57,580 bases of DNA from Teratosphaeria epicoccoides. Lineage: Eukaryota > Ascomycota > Dothideomycetes > Mycosphaerellales > Teratosphaeriaceae. Position numbers and translations under genes: made by a program. The stretch's first letter is position 1. The number at the start of each line of letters is the position of its first letter. Location: assembly GCA_021401465.1 (NCBI GenBank), contig JADDMT010000158.1, forward strand, positions 1 to 57,580. The letters run 5' to 3'. Below are positions 53,037 through 57,580 of this stretch, in pieces. The notes beneath the pieces were generated by a model. It saw only the letters and a list, made by a program, of their open reading frames with translations, made no database searches and had not been told where the DNA came from.

Positions 53037-53817
53037 AGGATGTCCCTAGCCTTACTAAGTGACGCACGCGGAACATATAGGGTACGGGATGTAGCACGCT
53101 TACACCGCGCAAGGGTGAATAGGTAGATAGCCTATGTAACATGTGTCATGCGCACATCTTAACCCCTTCGTAGCGAGTACGGGGCGGAGGCTGCTAACTC
53201 GGGCGGGTTTTAATCCGTCACATGTTAGGCGGCTTCGCAACACCTTCGCTTTATATGCGGATCGAGATATCAGGAAACCACGAGTACGTACTTCGGCTAA
53301 TCCTTGAAATTATAGGGCGAGCATGCGCGCCGGCCTCGCCAAGTAGCTTGGCCGTCCCTATTTAGTCGTGACTGTGAAGAACGTGTCGCAGAACCTTAGG
53401 GTAGTAGGAAAGTACGCGGACGCTCTGCGCGCGCCGCTCGAAACGGCAGGAGCGCGCTCCTGGCGCGGGCCTCGCCACATTTCCATGCTAGTAGGCTAGC
53501 ACGAGTGCGGTTAGCGCACATGCGTAACAGCCGCGTTATCCGTTATTGCATCATTCGGTCCCCTTGTAAGTCAACTAGAGGTAGGTGCTCTGCGCATGTG
53601 GTTCGAGTCACTAGCTTAACGGTTGCGGTAGGTAACAGGGGGGCTGTCAGAGGGTATAAAAACCTCGTCGCTTCCTAAACTTTCCTGTTCTAAGACACTA
53701 ATATCGACCTCCGCTCCTACTTCGCTTAGCTTGCGCCTTGCCGTGTCTACGGGTCTGTACTAGAGCTCCTTCTTCTTCAATCAATCAATCAAGATTAATC
53801 AACCTGTCTTAGCTATA
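53037..53817 (+). promoter_or_regulatory. Promoter and 5' leader of the antisense ORF
   Basis: A TATA box TATAAAAA lies at 53655-53662, about 160 bases before the ATG at 53818. The leader contains an ATCA repeat run near 53778-53800 and pyrimidine-rich stretches. Upstream sequence is richer in CpG than the rest of the flank. The arrangement is that of an ordinary fungal gene promoter placed inside a retrotransposon, pointing against the element's own transcription. Confidence 0.6.
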
Positions 53818-55314
53818 ATGGCTCATGTGCTGCAGACTAAGTTCGACGCTACTCGCTCTGCCCGCGATCGTCGCTCGTGTCGACGATGCCTTGACAACCT
53901 TAGTAGCCAAGCTGCACACATCTCCCCTCCGCGTGTTAGTAAGGCGTCCCCTACCCGCGAGGTATGCGTGACTTGTACTGACCGAAGCGTAGCTAAGATC
54001 TACGTCAGCGGATTTGACGAGGGCGGTATCTACCGCAATTGTGTCAACTGTAATGGCAAGCATCAGAAATGCTAAGACCTCCCTGAAGAGGTGTACGGCG
54101 AGTACAACTAGCTCTGCTGTAACATCGATGACTTCTAGAGTGCGCGTAACGAGGGGATTGCCGAAGGTACTCCGACTATGAACAGGCTATAGGCCAAGTA
54201 CCGCGAGGCACTCGCCTACCTGCTCGGCGCCCTCTCGTGCTTCACCGCGACTGCTAACCGTTCTCACGGCAGTGTTCGCTTCGACTCTCTGCTAACAGGC
54301 GAAAACGTTTGTCTAGGTCTAATCGCAGACTTAGTCTAGAAGATCTTGAAGGTGCTAACCGTTAGGGTCGAGACCTTCGCCATAGTACGCATACGGTGCG
54401 GGTACCCTCCGAGTATGAAATGCTGACTTTTCCGCTAGGCTAACGTTAGCGTCGAGAAGTATCCGACTAGCCGTCAGCGTTAGCAACTCGGGGCCCTTGC
54501 CTCTATTGACGATGACTTCGAAACGCGGATGATCCGCAAGAAGGTCATCAAGCAATTCGCCGCTCCCGCCGCTAAGGCCACGCCCTAGCGCCGTACCGAG
54601 AGGCAGCCTGCCTCTAAGCCGGTCCTAAGGACTAAGCCGTAAGTTACTCACTCGAATCCTGTCGCGTGCGTACAGCTAACACATTGTAGCGCCGCCGCCT
54701 ACGCCGCCTCGACGCTACTGTCCAAGAAGAAGAAGAGGGCCAGGGCCGAAATTGAGGTCAGCGACGAGGAAGCCGAGCCTTCCCTGCTTGCGACCCATAC
54801 TGCGTCCGTCAAGACGCTAAGGCACAAGCCTCTAGGCCAGATCTTTGAGGATGAGGAGGATGACGACGCTTAGGATACCTTCGGTCCTAACGTGATCCCT
54901 TCGCGCCATAGTGTCACCGCACCGGTTGCGCCTGAGGGAGACACTAAGTCCGATGATGTAGTCGACACTCGTGTCAAGAAGCGCAAGATGATCTCGAGGG
55001 CCGAGCGTGACAGCCGCAAGCGCGCTCGAGTCTCTTCGCCTTCTGATGCTAAGGATGAGGTAGTCGTCGCGACTAGGCGCGGTAAGGGTATCGCTAGTTC
55101 TCCGGCTACTATAGGCTCCGAAGACGAGCTCCCTCGCAACCTACTAAAGAAGAAGATGCCGGCCTCTCTTCGTGGCATTGCCACCCCCGTTACTCATGGT
55201 CGCTTCGGGGTGTTTGGTAGACCCCATGCGGGTAGGCAGTCCCTAGCGGACTGTAACAAGAAAGACTCTCCTGCTTCGGGTTCGGTTAGGAAGCCCCTGA
55301 CTAGTAGTCGCTAA
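53818..55314 (+). pseudogene. Antisense accessory ORF of element B, 498 codons, RIP-stopped
   Basis: From ATG 53818 to TAA 55312 one frame is kept over 499 codons including the stop, without net indels, but it has about eleven internal stops (mostly TAG, two TAA, one TGA). The N-terminus has spaced Cys pairs (RSCRRC, CVTC, CVNCNGKHQKC) suggesting a zinc-binding module. The middle is helical. The C-terminal 180 residues are disordered, alternating acidic (EDEEDDDA) and basic (KKRKM) patches like a nuclear protein. It ends 140 bases before the convergent end of pol. I know no function for it. It could be a regulatory or silencing-related factor of the element, or a captured host gene. Confidence 0.7.
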
Positions 55315-55454
55315 GCATTAGCTACGAAGCTAATCCGAGCATGTCTCTTGTTCTTCTTGGGTTTATTCTAGGTGTGCCTTTAGGCATCAATGATGTATGA
55401 GTAGGGCGTTTGCTTCTCGTTGTCACTTCGCGCGTTATGCGCTACATACATGTG

Positions 55455-57580
55455 TTAAGAATTCTGCTCCGGAACCCTTATCTTCCCACGAATCGACCTT
55501 CTTAAGCCCTGCTCACGCTTCCTCTACTCTTCGAATTCACGAATAGCTTCCGGAGCGTTCTTGTAGTCTTCGGCCGGAACCCATTGTGTGTACTTAGGTA
55601 GGTATCCTTTCTACTTTACTAGATAGTACGTTGCGCCCTTGCGCCGCATACTGTCCTTAATACCCTCGACTTCCTACTCTTCGTTCTCTTCTGCTACTAG
55701 CATCGGGTCCGCGGGCTCTTCGCCCTCGCGCTGTACCCATAGTTCGAGTAGAGATACGTAGAAGACGTCATGCACACGATACGACGATGGCAACGATAGC
55801 CAGTACGCCTGCGAGCCTATCGCGTCGCGTATCCGGAAGGGTCCGACGAACCTTGGCGTCATCTTCTTGCTTAGAAGTTTCAGCTTAAGATTCTTCGTCG
55901 ACAGTAACACCTTCGTACTAACTGCATACTACATCGGTTTAGCATAGGCGTTATTATGTTTAATCTGGGATTCTGAGGCCTTTTTCTAGTGTTCTATTAG
56001 CACCGAATGTACCTCGCGCATACGCCGCGCTAATTCCGCGGCGGCCGGCACCCTCTCCTTAGAAGACTCGTCCCGAGGCAGTTCTGGGTGTATTTCCGGA
56101 TCAAAGCTATAAAGAATCTGAAATGGCGACATGCGCATAGTAGCATGCACGCTGTTATTGACTGCAAATTCCGCCATAGGAATTGCGTCGGCCTAGGCAT
56201 CCTGGTTCTTAGCGTAGTAGCACTAGAGGTACTGCTTAAGAGTCTAGTTCATACGTTTAGTCTGACCATTAGTCTGTGGATGGAATGCTATACTTAGGCA
56301 GTGCTTGACACGCGCTTTAAACACAAATTCTTGCTAGTATTCACTAGTAAAGACAGAACCTCGATCTAATAGGATACTTCGGGGGACACTAAAGCGCTAT
56401 ACGACTTCGTCGCGAAGTAGCCGCGCAAGCTCGCCGCTTGTGCACCTTTTCGTACATAGGATGAAGACATTCATCTTCGAGTATCGGTCGACTACTACAA
56501 GGACAGCATTAACTACATCGCCCTTCTACTTTGCTGGCGGCAAATCGGTAATGAAATCTATGGTCAAGTCTTGCCATGGCCTCTCTAGTAGTAGGAGCGC
56601 CTGAGCATCGCCGTAGGGGCGATAGCGCCGAGATTTGCTAATCTAGCACGTCTAGCAGGATTTGACATAGTCAGAGACATCCTGTTCTAGCGTAGGCTAC
56701 TAGTATTTTCGTCCGAGAAGTGCGTTCGTCTTCTCTACGCCAAAATGGCCCGCGAGTTTATCGTCATGATGAATACGGAGGAGCTGCGAACGGAGTGCGC
56801 GGTCGGCGGGTACGTAGAGCCTATTGTCAAAGTACCACAAGTCGCCTGACTTGGTCTAGTACTTCGGACCGCCTGTAGTGTCCTGGAGGGCTACACCCTC
56901 ATTAATCAACTCCGGTTCTCGCTCTTGCAATCGCTGAATAAGTCTCGAGACTTCTTTAAAGGGTTCTTCAGACATCGCATGCTTACCGCATGTGAGCTAG
57001 TTAACTACCGCACGGATCGAGCTAGACATAGTCGCCACAACTGCTAGATAGGAGGGTTCGTCACTAGCGGAGGCTGTGAGGCCCTATTAGACCCGCAGTC
57101 GACCTACAAGAGGAGCTAACGACGGATTGCCGCCCTAAACTGCAAGCTTCGTTTGCAGCGTAGGGAGAAGCTGTCGGTTACCCTCTTCCCTAGTGTCGTA
57201 GTCTGGTCGTCGCGAAGGACCGTCAGCCGGATTCGTCTTTCCGGAACGATGCTAGATAACGAAGTCAAAGCTAGCGAGGAAAGTCGCCTACCTTGCTTGC
57301 CGACTACTTAGCTGCTTCATGCCCATGAAGCCGCGAAGGTTGTTATGGTTAGTGAGCACCTTAATAGGGTGCGCCGCGCCTTCGAGGTAGTGTCGGTACT
57401 CCTTGAAGCTGTCAACAATAGCCAAAAGTTCTTGGTCGTAAGTCTCGTAGTTGAGCTTAGCGCCCTGCATCTTCCGCGACTAGAAGGCAATCGGGTACCA
57501 TCGCGCACTACCTTCGTGCGACTAGAGCTGCGATATAATTGCGGCTATTGCGAATTTTGAAGCATCGGTCTCTATCCGGA
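55455..57580 (-). pseudogene. RIP-inactivated Gypsy pol: RNase H, integrase, chromodomain
   Basis: One minus-strand frame runs from the window edge to TAA at 55455-55457 without net indel but with many TAG stops. RNase H is recognisable at 57288-57470 (ETYDQELLAIVDSFKEYRHYLEG). The integrase core has DFITDLP near 56550 and DRGSVFTS near 56355. The expected catalytic Glu in the NGQTxRMN motif near 56270 is Lys. The integrase C-terminal region (56177-55700) includes RFVGPFRIRDAIG. It ends in a chromodomain (YYLVK ... GYLPKYTQWVPAEDYKNAPEA, 55540-55640), which places it in the chromovirus branch of Ty3/Gypsy elements. RT lies beyond the window. Confidence 0.88.

Larger units (their letters stand above)
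52660..57580 (-). mobile_element. Chromodomain Gypsy retrotransposon (element B), 3' part
   Basis: From left to right: 3' LTR, polypurine tract, an antisense ORF with its own promoter, then the minus-strand pol 3' end. The RT, protease, gag and 5' LTR lie beyond the right edge. It interrupts the gag of element A, which carries nearly the same LTR, so this is a nested insertion in opposite orientation. The left junction shows CTAAG before the LTR; the matching target-site duplicate would be outside the window. Confidence 0.8.

Overview
The window looks like about 46 kb of gene-dense chromosome from a filamentous ascomycete, flanked on both sides by decayed retrotransposon DNA. The evidence is short introns (about 49-92 bp, mostly 50-59, with GT...AG ends and CTRAC-like branch sites), proteins typical of Pezizomycotina (ARID-type Swi1, a Kes1/Osh-type ORP, a fungal seven-helix receptor, Kex2-processed secreted protein) and flanks damaged in the way repeat-induced point mutation (RIP) does. 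A dothideomycete is my best guess, but this is inference.

Left flank (1-about 1,915): TpA-rich sequence. It holds the last 124 bases of a Gypsy-type LTR and a broken minus-strand frame for a Cys-containing, coiled-coil protein.

Central block (about 1,915-47,940): 18 gene calls, mostly housekeeping. In order: alpha/beta hydrolase (-), CCT6 (-), NOP56 (+), Sec7-PH ARF exchange factor (+), a damaged 'LPLELRDMVY' protein (+), Osh/Kes1-type lipid transfer protein (-), COA6 (-), SWI1 (+), small AT-hook protein (-), seven-helix receptor (-), DNA ligase I/CDC9 (+), TGS1 (+), BTB protein with a Cys-rich tail (-), triple-KH protein (-), secreted Ser/Thr/Pro-rich protein with a Kex2 site (-), Ldb17/Dip1/SPIN90 (-), MFS transporter (-), OTU1 (-). 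Many act in basic functions: chaperonin folding, snoRNP and snRNA cap maturation, chromatin remodelling, DNA ligation, vesicle and lipid traffic, ER-associated degradation. They are not a pathway cluster. CCT6 and NOP56 share one divergent promoter.

Right flank (about 47,940-57,580): a degenerate ORF of unknown family, then a 360-bp LTR (+) leading into a gag frame. That frame is cut at 52,659 by a second element of the same LTR family in the opposite orientation. The second element has, from left to right, its 3' LTR, a polypurine tract, an ANTISENSE 498-codon frame with its own TATA-box promoter, and the 3' part of a chromodomain-type pol (integrase, RNase H) that runs off the window. The gag, antisense and pol frames keep their length and phase and are broken by transition-type stop codons, mainly TAG. 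The antisense frame with its own promoter is the most interesting candidate for a little-described system here.
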